Assembly: GCA_023150475.1 (NCBI GenBank)
Contig: JAKLKU010000007.1
Location: forward strand, 124,001 to 188,000
Reading direction: 5' to 3'
Length of the DNA stretch: 64,000 nucleotides
Source: Planctomycetota bacterium
GTDB taxonomy: Bacteria > Planctomycetota > UBA1135 > GCA-002686595
In this document: positions 43,145 through 52,570 of the stretch, piece after piece
How positions within the stretch are numbered: the first letter of the stretch is position 1
Layout: the number at the start of each line of letters is the position of its first letter
Translations under genes and position numbers: made by a program
Notes under the pieces: generated by a model
What the model was told of the DNA's origin: nothing
Databases searched by the model: none
The model's input: only the letters and a program-made list of their open reading frames with translations

Positions 43145-44506
43145 TCACGCGGGAGGCGGAGTGTCGGTCACGGGCTTCTTGCGCAGCCCGTGGCGATCGA
43201 TCTGGTTGTAGAGCGTCTTCAGCGACACGCCGAGTGCCTTCGCCGCTTCTCGCTTGTCGCCTTTGAACGCCGCGAGCGCTTCGACGACGGCGATTCGTTC
43301 GAGCACGTGCAAGTCGAGCGTCGGCAGAGGCCCTGACGCCTCTTCGTTGCGCGCGAGCTGCTTCGAGACCGTCTCTCCGTCGATGCGCGCGTCGTCGACG
43401 AGCAAGCACAAGCGTTCGAGCGTATTCTCGAGCTCGCGCACGTTTCCCGGCCAGTCGTAACGCTCGAGCGCGTCGAAAGCGGCTTCGTCGATCGCGACGA
43501 CGTGGCCGGACCGGGCGAGGTAGTTCACTGCGAGTGCTCGGATGTCGGCGCGGCGCGCGCGCAGCGGCGGCACCGTCACGTCGAGCGCCGCGATGCGGTA
43601 GTAGAGGTCCTCGCGGAACTCGCCGTTGCGCACGAGCTCGCGCAAGTCGCGGTTGGTGGCCGCGATGACCCGCACGTCGACGCGGCGCACGCTCTCGGCG
43701 CCGACCGAACGCACTTCGCCGAACTGCAGAGCGCGCAAGAGCGCCGGCTGGACCGTGCGCGGCAGTTCGCCGATCTCGTCGAGGAAGAGCGTGCCTCCGT
43801 CCGCGGCCTCGAAGAGTCCCATGCGGCGCTGCTCCGCGCCGGTGAACGCACCGCGTTCGTGCCCGAAGAGCTCGCTTTCGAACAGGCTCGCCGGGATCGC
43901 GCCGCAGTTGACGACCACGAACGGCGCCGCGGCGCGCGCGCCGAGGGCGTGCACGTTGCGCGCGACGACTTCCTTGCCGGTGCCGCTCTCGCCTTGCACG
44001 ACCAGACTGACGTCGCTCTTCGCGACACGTTCGATGACGCGGCGGAGCTCCTGCATCGGCGGCGACGATCCGACGAGTTCCGGCGCACCACCTTGGCCGT
44101 CGAGCACGCGGCGGAGGCGGCGATTCTCGAGCGCGAGGCCGCGCTTCTCGGCCGCGCGCCTGAGCACTTGCTCTAGCACGTCGAGTCGCGCCGGCTTGGT
44201 CAGGAAGTCGTGCGCGCCGAGCCGCATCGCTTGGACGGCTTCGGGCACCGCACCGTGTCCGGTCAGCATCACGACCTGCGTGTGCGGATCCGCTGCGAGC
44301 AACTCGCGCAGGAGTTCGAGCCCGCTCTTGCCCGGCAACTTGAGGTCGATCAGGAAGGCGTCCGGCGGCGCCGCGCGCGCCGCATCGAGCACGCCTTCGG
44401 CGCGAGCGGAGGCCGTGACTTCGAACCCGAGCTCCCCGAGTTCACGCGCGAGCACCGTGCGCAGAGTCGCGTCGTCCTCGACGAAATGGACCTTCAGTTT
44501 CTTCAA
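43145..44506 (-). CDS. sigma-54-dependent response regulator (NtrC family)
   Basis: The 453-residue protein starts at TTG (44506), whose last two bases plus A form the kinase stop codon; no in-frame ATG exists nearby. The receiver domain has the phospho-acceptor Asp54 in FLIDLKLPG. The AAA+ domain has GESGTGKE (Walker A), the sigma-54 contact loop GAFTGA and [13 protein letters not shown] Fis-type helix-turn-helix ends the protein ([18 protein letters not shown]). It should activate sigma-54 promoters on phosphorylation by the kinase encoded just upstream. Its position as last gene of the MMPL-oxidoreductase operon suggests that it controls the polyketide-lipid cluster. Confidence 0.93.
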   Translation of the reverse strand: MKKLKVHFVEDDATLRTVLARELGELGFEVTASARAEGVLDAARAAPPDAFLIDLKLPGKSGLELLRELLAADPHTQVVMLTGHGAVPEAVQAMRLGAHDFLTKPARLDVLEQVLRRAAEKRGLALENRRLRRVLDGQGGAPELVGSSPPMQELRRVIERVAKSDVSLVVQGESGTGKEVVARNVHALGARAAAPFVVVNCGAIPASLFESELFGHERGAFTGAEQRRMGLFEAADGGTLFLDEIGELPRTVQPALLRALQFGEVRSVGAESVRRVDVRVIAATNRDLRELVRNGEFREDLYYRIAALDVTVPPLRARRADIRALAVNYLARSGHVVAIDEAAFDALERYDWPGNVRELENTLERLCLLVDDARIDGETVSKQLARNEEASGPLPTLDLHVLERIAVVEALAAFKGDKREAAKALGVSLKTLYNQIDRHGLRKKPVTDTPPPA

Positions 44507-46038
44507 GCGCTCGTGCCTTTCGCGGCGGGCACGCGCACTCGGAAGAGCGCACCGTGCCCCGTGTTCTCTGCCGTGATCGTGCCGCCGTGGTCTTCGACGA
44601 CTCGTGCGACGATCGCGAGTCCGAGCCCCGTGCCCTTGCCGACTTCCTTGGTCGTGAAGAACGGATCGAAGATGCGCTCGACGTGTTCGGGCGGGATGCC
44701 GGGGCCGCGATCCTCGACTTCGAGCGTGACCCAACCGTCTCGTTCGTGACATTCGACGCGGATCGGCTGGCCGTGCGGACTGGCGTCGACCGCGTTCTGG
44801 ATCAGGTTGAGCACGACTTGCTTGCACTCCGAAGGATTGCCGTGCACGCGCGGCAACGACGCGCCGCAACGGAAGTCGAGCGCGAGCGCGCGTTCGGCGA
44901 ATTGGGCCCGCAGGAGCAGCTCCACTTCGCGCATCAGCTCCTGCAGTTGGAAGTCGACTTTCTCGCCGGGCACTTGCCGCCCGAACTCGAGCAGTCGCGA
45001 GGTGATCTCGTGCGCTCGATGGGCTTCGTTGGCGATGATCCGCAGGTACTCGGTCTGCTCTTCGTGCGTCGCCGTGCCCAGTTTCACGCGCCGCTCGAGC
45101 CCTTCGGCGCACGACGCGATCGACGCCAGCGGCGTGTTGATCTCGTGCGCGACTCCGGCCGCCAGCGTACCGACGCTCGCGAGCCGTGCGGCGCGCACGA
45201 ACTCCTCGGTGCGTTTGCGGACGCGTTCCTCGAGCCCGCTCTTCATCGAGCCGAGCTCGCCGGCCATGTGGTTGAACTCGGCCGCGAGCGCGCCGATCTC
45301 GTCGGAGCTCTGGATGTCGATGCGATGACTCAAGTCGCCGGCGCCGACTCGCGTCGCGCCTTCGCGAAGCGTCAGCAACGGGCGCACGATCACGCGTTGC
45401 ACGAGCCACGTCAACGCGAGCAGCACGACGAACGTGGCCGCCACGAGCCAAGCGACACCGGAGCGCATGCGGTCGCCGTGTTCACGCAGGTCGGCGAGCG
45501 AGCGCTGCGCTTCTTCACGCATCTCTTCGTGCAGGTCGTGCGACGCCTTCACGAAGTCGGACGCGATGGCGTCGATCCGTTGCTCGTCGCCGGCCTCGAG
45601 CGCGTCATCGAGTTCTTCGATCGTCGTGCCGGCCGTGACGAAGAGGCGCTCTTCGGTTTCGACGTGCTGCGCTTCGGAAGGATCGTGGGGGCCAGGACCG
45701 CGCGCGAGGATCGCGAGCGAGTTGCGCGCGTCCGTCAACAGCTCGTCGACGATCCGCACGCGTTCGGGATCGCCGGTGGGCCCGACCAGGTCGTGCAAGG
45801 CCGCGTGGTTGTGGATCGAACGTGCGATGCGCAGCAGCTCGCGCGTGTACGAGCTCTCGCGTTGTTCTTCGACGACCTGCTCGGAGTTGTGCAGGATCGA
45901 GCGCACCTGGTAGATGACGATGGCGCCGATCGCGGCGAGCATCAGCGCGAGCACGGCGAACACGGCGCCGAGCTTGCGCACGAGCGTGAAGTGGCCGACC
46001 GCGGCGCCTGCGCCGGCGAGTTTCGCTTCGTTCGACAC
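44503..46038 (-). CDS. membrane sensor histidine kinase
   Basis: I choose the GTG at 46038 (511 residues), 4 bases after the upstream stop; the track start runs through the neighbouring gene. Two transmembrane helices (about 26-46 and 210-230) enclose a roughly 160-residue helical periplasmic sensor. HAMP follows, then HisKA with [15 protein letters not shown], and HATPase boxes [23 protein letters not shown] and [10 protein letters not shown]. It is the cognate kinase of the sigma-54 regulator. A helical sensor of this type could monitor membrane or envelope state, which fits an operon for a membrane lipid. Confidence 0.92.
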   Translation of the reverse strand: MSNEAKLAGAGAAVGHFTLVRKLGAVFAVLALMLAAIGAIVIYQVRSILHNSEQVVEEQRESSYTRELLRIARSIHNHAALHDLVGPTGDPERVRIVDELLTDARNSLAILARGPGPHDPSEAQHVETEERLFVTAGTTIEELDDALEAGDEQRIDAIASDFVKASHDLHEEMREEAQRSLADLREHGDRMRSGVAWLVAATFVVLLALTWLVQRVIVRPLLTLREGATRVGAGDLSHRIDIQSSDEIGALAAEFNHMAGELGSMKSGLEERVRKRTEEFVRAARLASVGTLAAGVAHEINTPLASIASCAEGLERRVKLGTATHEEQTEYLRIIANEAHRAHEITSRLLEFGRQVPGEKVDFQLQELMREVELLLRAQFAERALALDFRCGASLPRVHGNPSECKQVVLNLIQNAVDASPHGQPIRVECHERDGWVTLEVEDRGPGIPPEHVERIFDPFFTTKEVGKGTGLGLAIVARVVEDHGGTITAENTGHGALFRVRVPAAKGTSA

Positions 46039-46042
46039 GGTG

Positions 46043-46696
46043 TCAGTCGCGTCGCGCGAGCAAGAGCTCGAAAGCCAAGATCGCGTCCGACGGGCCGTGC
46101 AGCATCGGCAGGCCCTCGTCGCGAGGCAAGCCGAAACTCGCGCGTGGCGCGCGGCCTTCGCCTTGGACGGCGACTCCGCCATCGGGCAGCGCGGTCCAGC
46201 GCACGTCGAACTCGACGTTCGCGCTCGCCGCGGCGCAGGCGACACGGGTTTCGACCGTGGCGGCGCGGAGCGCGTCGGCCGGAGTCGTGCGAGAGCGCAT
46301 GTTCGTCGCGAGCACTTTCAACGTCGGTGCGTTCGGCGCTGCGCCGTCCTGCGTACGCGGCGCGAGCGAGAGTTCGAAGTGCGAGAGCTCGCCTTCGCCG
46401 TCGAACGCGAGTCGGCCCTCGACGTCGAATGCCCGTGCGTCGGCGGCACCGTCGCCGGTCGCGCTCGTGGCGGACGCCGCGACGATCCGCGCGGAACTCG
46501 CGTGCGGATCGACGGCGAGGTCGACGGACTTCGGCAAGCGTCGCTCGATCAGGGCGATGACCGCGCGAGGCACGAGCGGCGAGCCGCTTCCCGGCGTCGG
46601 CGCGCTCGGCGTCTCGCGCGTGAGCTCGCGAGCGATCAATGCCAGTGTCGCGAGCGCGAGCGGCACGACGACGATGGAGAGCGTCTTCGCTTTCAC
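46043..46696 (-). CDS. exported or membrane-anchored protein of unknown function in the polyketide-lipid cluster
   Basis: The 217-residue protein has an N-terminal hydrophobic helix (about 4-22) and a beta-rich body (AFDVEGRLAFDGEGELSHFEL; SANVEFDVRWTALPDGGVAV). The alternating pattern faintly recalls the lipid-binding YceI fold, which is clearly present in the divergent operon, but no firm match can be made by eye. It overlaps the oxidoreductase upstream by 4 bases and precedes the kinase by 4, so it is part of the operon and may supply a periplasmic carrier or signal for the kinase. Confidence 0.6.
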   Translation of the reverse strand: MKAKTLSIVVVPLALATLALIARELTRETPSAPTPGSGSPLVPRAVIALIERRLPKSVDLAVDPHASSARIVAASATSATGDGAADARAFDVEGRLAFDGEGELSHFELSLAPRTQDGAAPNAPTLKVLATNMRSRTTPADALRAATVETRVACAAASANVEFDVRWTALPDGGVAVQGEGRAPRASFGLPRDEGLPMLHGPSDAILAFELLLARRD

Positions 46697-47937
46697 GCTC
46701 GCGAATCCGCCGTCTTGCGGCGGGTGAGCGCGCGACCCCAGACCGTCGGACGGAGGAGCTCCGAGAGCGGCACGTAGTCGCCCGCGACGGCGACCGCGAG
46801 GTCGGCGAGTCCGGGCCTCGCCGCGATCGCTGCGAGGATCGCCCGGCTGAGCCGCGGGTGCGCGAGGCCGCGCTGCAGGAGCTTCGCGGCGTTCGCGCGC
46901 GGCGCGATGTGTTCGCTGCGACCGGCGACGTAGCCGTCGAGCGCCGCGCGGTCGGTGCGGCCCGCGCGCAAGGCGCGATCGAGTTCGCGGGCGAGGAGCT
47001 TCGCGCCGACCAAGGCGAAGAACACGCCTTCACCGGTGACCGGGTCGACGTAGCCGCACGCGTCGCCGACGAGCGCCGCGCCGTCGAACGTCTGCGCGCG
47101 GGTGCGGCACGCGAGCGGACCGAGCCCGGTCACTTTCGCCGCGGCGAGTGGTCCGCGCACGCGCTGAGCGAGCTTCGGCGCGCGCGCGAGCATCGCGTCG
47201 AAGTAGCCGTTCGGGCCGAGCCCGGCTTCGCGATAGGCCTGGCGATCGACCACGAGGTTCATGCACACCCTTCCGTCGTCGACGGGCGCGCAGGCGAAAT
47301 AACCGCGATCGAAGAAGTGCACTTCGGCGACATCGTCCCAGGCAACGTCGGCAAGGTGCACCGAGAGCGCGAGCTTGTCCAGCCACTCGAGCGGTTCGCG
47401 GACGCCGAGTTCCTCGGCGATCCGCGAGCGCTGCCCGTCCGCGCCGATCGTGAAGCTCGCGTGCAAGGCGAGCGGCTCGCCGTCGCGCGTGCGCGCGACG
47501 AGTCCTTCGACCCGCCCCTGGTCGCGGATCAGCCAGCGCACCTCGGTTTCGGCGAAGCACTCGACGCGTCCGGTCGCGACGGCCCGGTCGAGCAGCAACT
47601 GGTCGAGCACCTCGCGGCGCAACGCGAGTCCGTGCGATGCCGGCGGTTCGACGCGCCCGATCGGTCCATAGCGACCGAGGGCGGCGTGGCTCCAACCATT
47701 GAGCTCGAGCCCGCGCACGCGGCGCGCTCCGCGAGCGTGGATCTCGTCCAACACGCCGAGTTCCGCGAAGATGGGCTGGCACTCGGGGCTCAGGAATTCG
47801 CCGCACACCTTCGGGCGCGGGAAGCGGCGCTTCTCGACCAAACCGACGCTCCAACCGAACTCGGCGAGTCGCTGCGCGAGCGTGGAACCCGCGGGGCCGG
47901 CACCCGCGATGACGACGTCGAAGCGGCGCTCAACCAT
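46693..47937 (-). CDS. FAD-dependent oxidoreductase (geranylgeranyl-reductase/UbiH-like)
   Basis: The 414-residue flavoprotein has the N-terminal FAD motif VVIAGAGPAGSTLAQRLA, followed by KVCGEFLSPE, typical of the geranylgeranyl reductase and flavin-dependent halogenase/monooxygenase group. The second FAD block is ALVGDACGYVDPVTGEG. No halogenase WxWxIP motif is seen. In known alkylresorcinol clusters (for example srsABC of Streptomyces griseus) a flavin monooxygenase oxidises the ring to a quinone or hydroxyquinone, and that is a sensible role here. It overlaps the MMPL exporter upstream by 8 bases. Confidence 0.84.
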   Translation of the reverse strand: MVERRFDVVIAGAGPAGSTLAQRLAEFGWSVGLVEKRRFPRPKVCGEFLSPECQPIFAELGVLDEIHARGARRVRGLELNGWSHAALGRYGPIGRVEPPASHGLALRREVLDQLLLDRAVATGRVECFAETEVRWLIRDQGRVEGLVARTRDGEPLALHASFTIGADGQRSRIAEELGVREPLEWLDKLALSVHLADVAWDDVAEVHFFDRGYFACAPVDDGRVCMNLVVDRQAYREAGLGPNGYFDAMLARAPKLAQRVRGPLAAAKVTGLGPLACRTRAQTFDGAALVGDACGYVDPVTGEGVFFALVGAKLLARELDRALRAGRTDRAALDGYVAGRSEHIAPRANAAKLLQRGLAHPRLSRAILAAIAARPGLADLAVAVAGDYVPLSELLRPTVWGRALTRRKTADSRA

Positions 47938-49969
47938 GGCGCGACCTTTCCGCGGCGAGTTCGCGCCGATCCACGAGCAGAGCGGGCAAAACGACCAGGT
48001 CCGCGACGAGCGCGACCAAGATCGTCGCGGCCGCGACGGCGCCGAACTCGAAGGACGTCTCGAGCTCGCCGAGCGCCGTGCCCGCGAAGCCGCCCGCGAG
48101 CACGATCGACGTGACGACGACGGCGCGGCCGTTGCGGCGGAAGACGGTCTCGATCGCGGCGAGCGAGCTCTTGCCTTCGTCGCGCAGGTGTCGGATGCCG
48201 TGCAGCAAGTGCACCGTGTCGTCGACGATCAGGCCGAGCAGGACCGAGCTGATCATCGCCGTCGCGACCGAGACCGGTCGGTCGAGCCAGGCGATCGCTG
48301 CGTACACGGCGACGCACGGCAGCACGTTCGGCACCAACGCGATCGCGGCGCGGCGCGCGCTCTTCAATCCGAACCAGAAGAGCGCGAAGAGCACGCCGAG
48401 CATCGCGAGCGAGCCGTAGACCTGGCCGCGGGCCAGCGCGCCCGAATCGCGGGCGATCTGCACCGCGGTGCCGGTCGCACGCACGTCGTCGGCGCCGTGC
48501 GCACCCGCGAGTTCCTCGACGTGCGCGAAGAGCGGTTCACGTTCGCGGCTGCCGGCGCGTGCGAGCAGGAAACGCAGCAAACGATCGCCGTTCTTGGCCG
48601 CGAGCGGATCGCCCGCGAAGCCCGCCACGCCGTCGAACGCCGCGACTCCCGCCGCGAACAGCGCGAGGCGCGCCGGATCCGCGAGCGCCGAGCCGGCCGG
48701 CACCAACACGTCGAACGTCTCGACGGCGCCGAGCGTGTCGGCGACGTGCTCGGTCTCGACCCGGAACGGATCGTCGGCGGCGAGGATGCGCAGCGGCTCG
48801 TTGTCGAACTCGAGCTTCGCCCAAGAGCCGCACGCAAGCAGCGCGAAGCCGAGCGTGCCCCAACGCACGGCGGTCGCGCGCCGAGCGAACCACCCTGCGG
48901 CGCTTTCGCCGATCCGGCCGGTCCACGTGCCGCGCCGTTCCGTGCCGCGCGGCGGGGTGCGCGGGCCGAGCACCGCGAGCAGCGCTGGCAAGCCGAACGC
49001 GTACGCGACGAATGCGAACGCGACGCCGAGCGCGGAGAACACGCCGAAGTCGACGATCGCAGGGATCGGGCTCGTCGCGAGCGAGAGGAAGCCGACGACG
49101 ATGGTCAACGCGGCGAGCATCGCCGGTTCGACGAGGTCGTCGACGGCGCGCGTCGCGGAGGTGAGTCGATCGCCGTCGAACGGCAGCCGATCGAGGAAGG
49201 CCTCGACGTAGTGCACGCCGGCGGCGACGCCGACGGTGAGCAGCACGGCGGGCAACATCACCGACACCGGGTCGAGTTCACGGCCGAGCAGTTGGTACGC
49301 GGCGAGCGTCCACACGATCGCCATGCCCGCCGGAGCGAGCACGGCGAGCGCGACGCCGAAGTGGCGATACAGCGCCGCGAGCAGCACGAAGAGCAGGAGC
49401 GCGATCCACGGCACGACTCGCGCCTGATCGGCACGCACTGCGGACGCGATCGCGAGCTCGCCGGCGGGTTGGCCGGTGATGGACGCGAGGAGTGGACTCG
49501 GAAGTTCGCTCGCGGCGCTCGCCCGCACGCCTGCGACGAGCTCGTCGATGCGTTCGAAGCCCGGTTGGAGCTCGATCGCCAACGGAGCGAGGTCCGCACG
49601 CTCATGCGGCACGCGCGTCACCGCTCGCACGCCGTCGAGCGACGCGAGTCGCCGTTCGAACGCGTCGAGCGCGGTCCGCTCGGGTTCCGAGAACGGCGCG
49701 AGCGGTCTCGCTTCGACGAGACACAGCAACACGGCGTCGTCGCCGAAGCCCGAGACGCGGCGCGCGAGCGCGTCGGCTTCCGGCGTGCCGACCGACTTCA
49801 TCGAGCGGTTCTCGACGTCGACGGCGAGCCGCGCGTGGCGCGTCGCGGCGAAGACGGTCAGCGCCGCGAGAGTCGTCAGCACGAGAACGATCCACGCCAG
49901 GCGTCGACCAGCACGCGGGCCCTGATTCGTCGGCTTCGCGGCGGACTCGAGCGGTGGACGCGCGTTCAT
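47930..49969 (-). CDS. MMPL/RND-superfamily exporter
   Basis: The 679-residue membrane protein starts at the ATG at 49969. It has the duplicated RND layout: helix 1, a large periplasmic loop, five clustered helices (including a sterol-sensing-type segment PAVLLTVGVAAGVHYVEAF), a second loop and five more helices with ISSVLLGLIVDDTVHLLHG. MMPL proteins move lipids or polyketides across or out of the inner membrane. Co-transcription with an FAD oxidoreductase and divergence from a type III PKS suggest that it exports or places the polyketide lipid. The track extension to 51589 is antisense to the YceI gene and not real. No ribosome site is visible, so a short or absent leader is possible. Confidence 0.88.
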   Translation of the reverse strand: MNARPPLESAAKPTNQGPRAGRRLAWIVLVLTTLAALTVFAATRHARLAVDVENRSMKSVGTPEADALARRVSGFGDDAVLLCLVEARPLAPFSEPERTALDAFERRLASLDGVRAVTRVPHERADLAPLAIELQPGFERIDELVAGVRASAASELPSPLLASITGQPAGELAIASAVRADQARVVPWIALLLFVLLAALYRHFGVALAVLAPAGMAIVWTLAAYQLLGRELDPVSVMLPAVLLTVGVAAGVHYVEAFLDRLPFDGDRLTSATRAVDDLVEPAMLAALTIVVGFLSLATSPIPAIVDFGVFSALGVAFAFVAYAFGLPALLAVLGPRTPPRGTERRGTWTGRIGESAAGWFARRATAVRWGTLGFALLACGSWAKLEFDNEPLRILAADDPFRVETEHVADTLGAVETFDVLVPAGSALADPARLALFAAGVAAFDGVAGFAGDPLAAKNGDRLLRFLLARAGSREREPLFAHVEELAGAHGADDVRATGTAVQIARDSGALARGQVYGSLAMLGVLFALFWFGLKSARRAAIALVPNVLPCVAVYAAIAWLDRPVSVATAMISSVLLGLIVDDTVHLLHGIRHLRDEGKSSLAAIETVFRRNGRAVVVTSIVLAGGFAGTALGELETSFEFGAVAAATILVALVADLVVLPALLVDRRELAAERSRHG

Positions 49970-49984
49970 CGGAACCCGGAGGCG

Positions 49985-50001
49985 CGCACGCGCCGTGCCA
50001 A
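49985..50001 (-). promoter_or_regulatory. candidate sigma-54 promoter for the leftward MMPL operon
   Basis: Read leftward, TTGGCACGGCGCGTGCG matches the -24/-12 consensus (TGGCACG, 4 bases, TTGC) except for one base in the -12 element, with exact GG-N10-GC spacing. Transcription would start around 49974, only a few bases before the MMPL start codon. The operon encodes its own sigma-54 activator, which supports the assignment. Confidence 0.45.
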
Positions 50002-50083
50002 GCCGGGGAACTCGCTTGCAGGGCCCTCGCGACGTGTCCGCTCCGCTCCAGCGCTTGCGCGGTCGCGCGCCCAGAACGATCGG

Positions 50084-50099
50084 CGGTGTAACTCTTGCC
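50084..50099 (+). promoter_or_regulatory. weak candidate sigma-54 promoter for the rightward polyketide operon
   Basis: CGGTGTAACTCTTGCC keeps GG-N10-GC spacing and a good -12 element (TTGC), but the -24 element departs from TGGCAC beyond the GG pair. It lies about 100 bases before the YceI-domain gene. Confidence 0.25.
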
Positions 50100-50200
50100 A
50101 TGGGCCGCGAGCGTTGTCCAACTTCCCTGCGCGTCGCGTGCTCCTCCGCCCGCGACGAACGGGTTGGTCTGCGCGTTGCATCTATCGACGAGGAGCGGAC

Positions 50201-51430
50201 ATGAACGGCAAGTTCTTCAAGTGGTTGGGAGTCGCCGCGGTGCTCGGTGTCGGAGCGCTCGCGGTTGCGGCGCTCGTGCTCGTACCGCCGCGCGTCAACG
50301 TCGTGATGGGCGAACCCGAAGCGGCGCGCGGGCCCGACCCGGTGTCCGCGGTCGCCGCCGACGTCGCCGGCTTGCGCGAGGACCTGCGTGCGCTCGCCGG
50401 CGGCCTCGAGAATGGCTTCGGTGGCGTCGCGGACGTGCTCGATGGCCTCGCCACCGACGATGCGAAGCGCGCCGTCGAGGTGCGCGAGCTGACGAGCCGT
50501 GTCGAGGACCTGCAGCGCGAGCTCGTCGCGGTGCGCACCGAGCTCGCCGCGAGCCGCGTGGAGCTCTCGAACGCGATCGCGGCGTTGCCGCCCGTCGCCG
50601 GCTCCGCGCCGTCCGGAGGCAAGACGGCCGTCCGGCCCGTGGACGGCGCGAGTGCGAACCCGGACGTCGCGTCGAACTCGACTTCGCCCGCGGAACCCGC
50701 GCCTCAGCAACCGCCGCCTTCCGCGGCGGATACCGAAGCGGCGACGGCGAGTGCTTCGAAGCCCGAGCCGGAACCCGCCGCGCCGGTCGCAGCGCCGCAG
50801 GAGTCCGGGTCGAAGAAGAAGGGCTTCCTCTCGTTCAAGCTGCCGTCGGACGCGTTCGCGTTCGACCAACGCACTCGCTTCGCCGTCGTGCCGACTCTCT
50901 CGCGCGTCGGCTTCGACGCGAAGAGCACGTTGCACGACTTCAGCGGGGTGACTTCGCGCATCGAAGGCGAACTCGTCGCGTGCCTCGCGCGACCCGCCGA
51001 CGGCGCGAGCGGCCGCATCACGGTCGAGAGCCGCTCGCTCGACACTGGCCTCGCGGATCGCGACGAAGTCATGCGCGAGCACCTCGACGTCGCCAAGTTC
51101 CCGACGCTGGTGTTCGAGTGGACCGCCTTCGAAGCCGAGAGCGTCGACGCTGCGGCGCAGAAGCTGCGCGGCACGGCGAAGGGCAAGTTGTCGATCCACG
51201 GCGTCGCGAAGGACGTCGCGATGAAGGTCGACGTCGCCGTCGACGCTTCGAAGCGCATCACGATCCAAGGGCAGACCAAGCTCGACATGAAGGCGTTCGG
51301 CATCGAACCGCCGAGCCAGCTCGGACTGATCTCCGTCGAGAAGGACGTCAACGTCTGGATCGCGCTCGTCGCGCGGCCCGTCGGGCGCGCCGACGAGGTG
51401 AAAGCAGGGGAGTCCGCCGATGCGCAGTGA
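50201..51430 (+). CDS. membrane-anchored coiled-coil protein with C-terminal YceI domain
   Basis: The 409-residue protein starts at 50201 behind a GAGGAG site. It has one transmembrane helix (about 8-28), a coiled coil (about 45-130, ending in ELTSRVEDLQRELVAVRTEL), a Pro/Ala/Ser/Glu-rich linker (about 135-205) and a YceI domain (about 220-400) with FDAKSTLHDFSG and SLDTGLADRDEVMREHLDV. YceI domains form a lipocalin-like barrel that binds polyisoprenoid or amphiphilic chains. As first gene of the operon ending in a type III PKS, it probably holds or moves the hydrophobic product in the periplasm. The joined coiled-coil/YceI layout is unusual, since most YceI proteins are about 190 residues. 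Confidence 0.85.
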   Translation: MNGKFFKWLGVAAVLGVGALAVAALVLVPPRVNVVMGEPEAARGPDPVSAVAADVAGLREDLRALAGGLENGFGGVADVLDGLATDDAKRAVEVRELTSRVEDLQRELVAVRTELAASRVELSNAIAALPPVAGSAPSGGKTAVRPVDGASANPDVASNSTSPAEPAPQQPPPSAADTEAATASASKPEPEPAAPVAAPQESGSKKKGFLSFKLPSDAFAFDQRTRFAVVPTLSRVGFDAKSTLHDFSGVTSRIEGELVACLARPADGASGRITVESRSLDTGLADRDEVMREHLDVAKFPTLVFEWTAFEAESVDAAAQKLRGTAKGKLSIHGVAKDVAMKVDVAVDASKRITIQGQTKLDMKAFGIEPPSQLGLISVEKDVNVWIALVARPVGRADEVKAGESADAQ

Positions 51431-51842
51431 GCAAGTCGCGTGCGTCTGCGTGCTCGCCGCGACTTCCGCTTGCATCGCGCCGAGCGTCGTCGCGAGCACC
51501 GGTCGCGCCGTCGCCGTCGAGGAACGGGCGCTCGAATGGCGCGACGCGACCACGGCCGACGTCGTCGGCTTCTTCGAGTCGGAGCGCATCTCGGGAGAAG
51601 TCGCGGCTTCGCTCGCACGCGTGAACTACGTCTTCGCCGCGGACGGCTACTACACCGGAGCGGCCTTGGTGCTCGGCGGCGAGCATCCCGAGTACCAGAC
51701 GCTCGTCGGCACCTGGCGGCTCGACGGAGCGCGGCTGGTGCTCGACGACGGCGAGCCCGTCGAGCTCGCCGCGGCCGACGAACGCTTGCGGATCTCGACG
51801 CCCGACGGCGTGCTCGTGCTGCGTCGTGCGGCTCTCGAATGA
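51420..51842 (+). CDS. small lipoprotein-like protein of unknown function (140 aa)
   Basis: The protein begins with a hydrophobic leader containing two possible lipobox-like cysteines (LAATSACIA). The body has a two-sheet pattern ending VGTWRLDGARLVLDDGEPVELA, similar to the 'lipocalin-like' small domains often found as periplasmic accessory proteins. It overlaps the YceI-domain gene by 11 bases and the methyltransferase by 4, so it is co-translated with the polyketide-lipid operon. No enzyme motif is visible. Confidence 0.65.
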   Translation: MRSEQVACVCVLAATSACIAPSVVASTGRAVAVEERALEWRDATTADVVGFFESERISGEVAASLARVNYVFAADGYYTGAALVLGGEHPEYQTLVGTWRLDGARLVLDDGEPVELAAADERLRISTPDGVLVLRRAALE

Positions 51843-52570
51843 CTCGGACCCGCGCGAACGATCTCGAGATCTACGAGCGAGCCGCGAGTGCCTGGTGGGA
51901 CCCGCGCGCCAGCGAGTTCCGTTCGTTGCGCGCGATCCAGGCCGCCCGCGCGAAGCGACTCGTCCGTGAGTGGGGCGAACGTCTGCGCGGTGCGCGGATC
52001 GCCGACCTCGGCTGCGGCGGCGGCCATTTGTCGGACCCGCTGCGCGCTCACGGCGCGTACGTGATCGGCGTCGATCGCAGCGCGGCGAGCCTCGGCGCGG
52101 CGCGTAGCCACGTGCTCCGCGAACACGTCCGATCGCGCGCGTGTTTCGTCCGCGGCGACGTCACGGCGACGCCGCTCACGACCGCTGCGTGTGACTTCGT
52201 GTTGCTCGGCGACGTCGTCGAGCACGTCGAGCGGCCCGATGAAGTGCTCGCCGAAGCGGCGCGGCTGTTGCGGCCGGGCGGCGAGCTCTTCGTCAGCACG
52301 CTCAACGCGACACGCCGCGCGCGCTGGCTCGCGGTCGGGCTCGCCGAACGCGTCGGGCTCGTGCCGCGCGGCACGCACGATCCGCGGCTCTTCGTCGCGC
52401 CCGCGCGTTTGATCGCGTGGGCCGCGCAGCACGGGCTCGAGCGTCTGGAGGTGTGGGGCGAAAGCGTGAAGCTCGTGCGCACCGTGTTGCGTTGGACGAT
52501 CGAACTCGAGCCGGGCGACGACACGTCGGTGTCGTACTGCGTGCGCTTCGTGCGCGGGGGACGCGCATGA
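51839..52570 (+). CDS. UbiG-like class I SAM-dependent O-methyltransferase
   Basis: The 243-residue protein starts at 51839 (ATGA overlap). It has class I methyltransferase motifs: IADLGCGGGHLSDPL (motif I), VIGVDRS, FVLLGDVVEHV and LLRPGGELFVSTLN. The order and the N-terminal ERAASAWWDP segment resemble UbiG, which methylates the phenolic oxygens of ubiquinone intermediates. Next to a type III PKS and a flavin oxidoreductase it most likely methylates a ring hydroxyl of a resorcinolic or quinone lipid. Confidence 0.87.
   Translation: MTRTRANDLEIYERAASAWWDPRASEFRSLRAIQAARAKRLVREWGERLRGARIADLGCGGGHLSDPLRAHGAYVIGVDRSAASLGAARSHVLREHVRSRACFVRGDVTATPLTTAACDFVLLGDVVEHVERPDEVLAEAARLLRPGGELFVSTLNATRRARWLAVGLAERVGLVPRGTHDPRLFVAPARLIAWAAQHGLERLEVWGESVKLVRTVLRWTIELEPGDDTSVSYCVRFVRGGRA

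Noticed and set aside
47699-50200. N-terminal 834 codons of the 1243-codon ORF preceding the YceI gene
   Set aside because: It is antisense to the MMPL and oxidoreductase genes and low in complexity. The real start is at 50201, with a ribosome site and a membrane helix.
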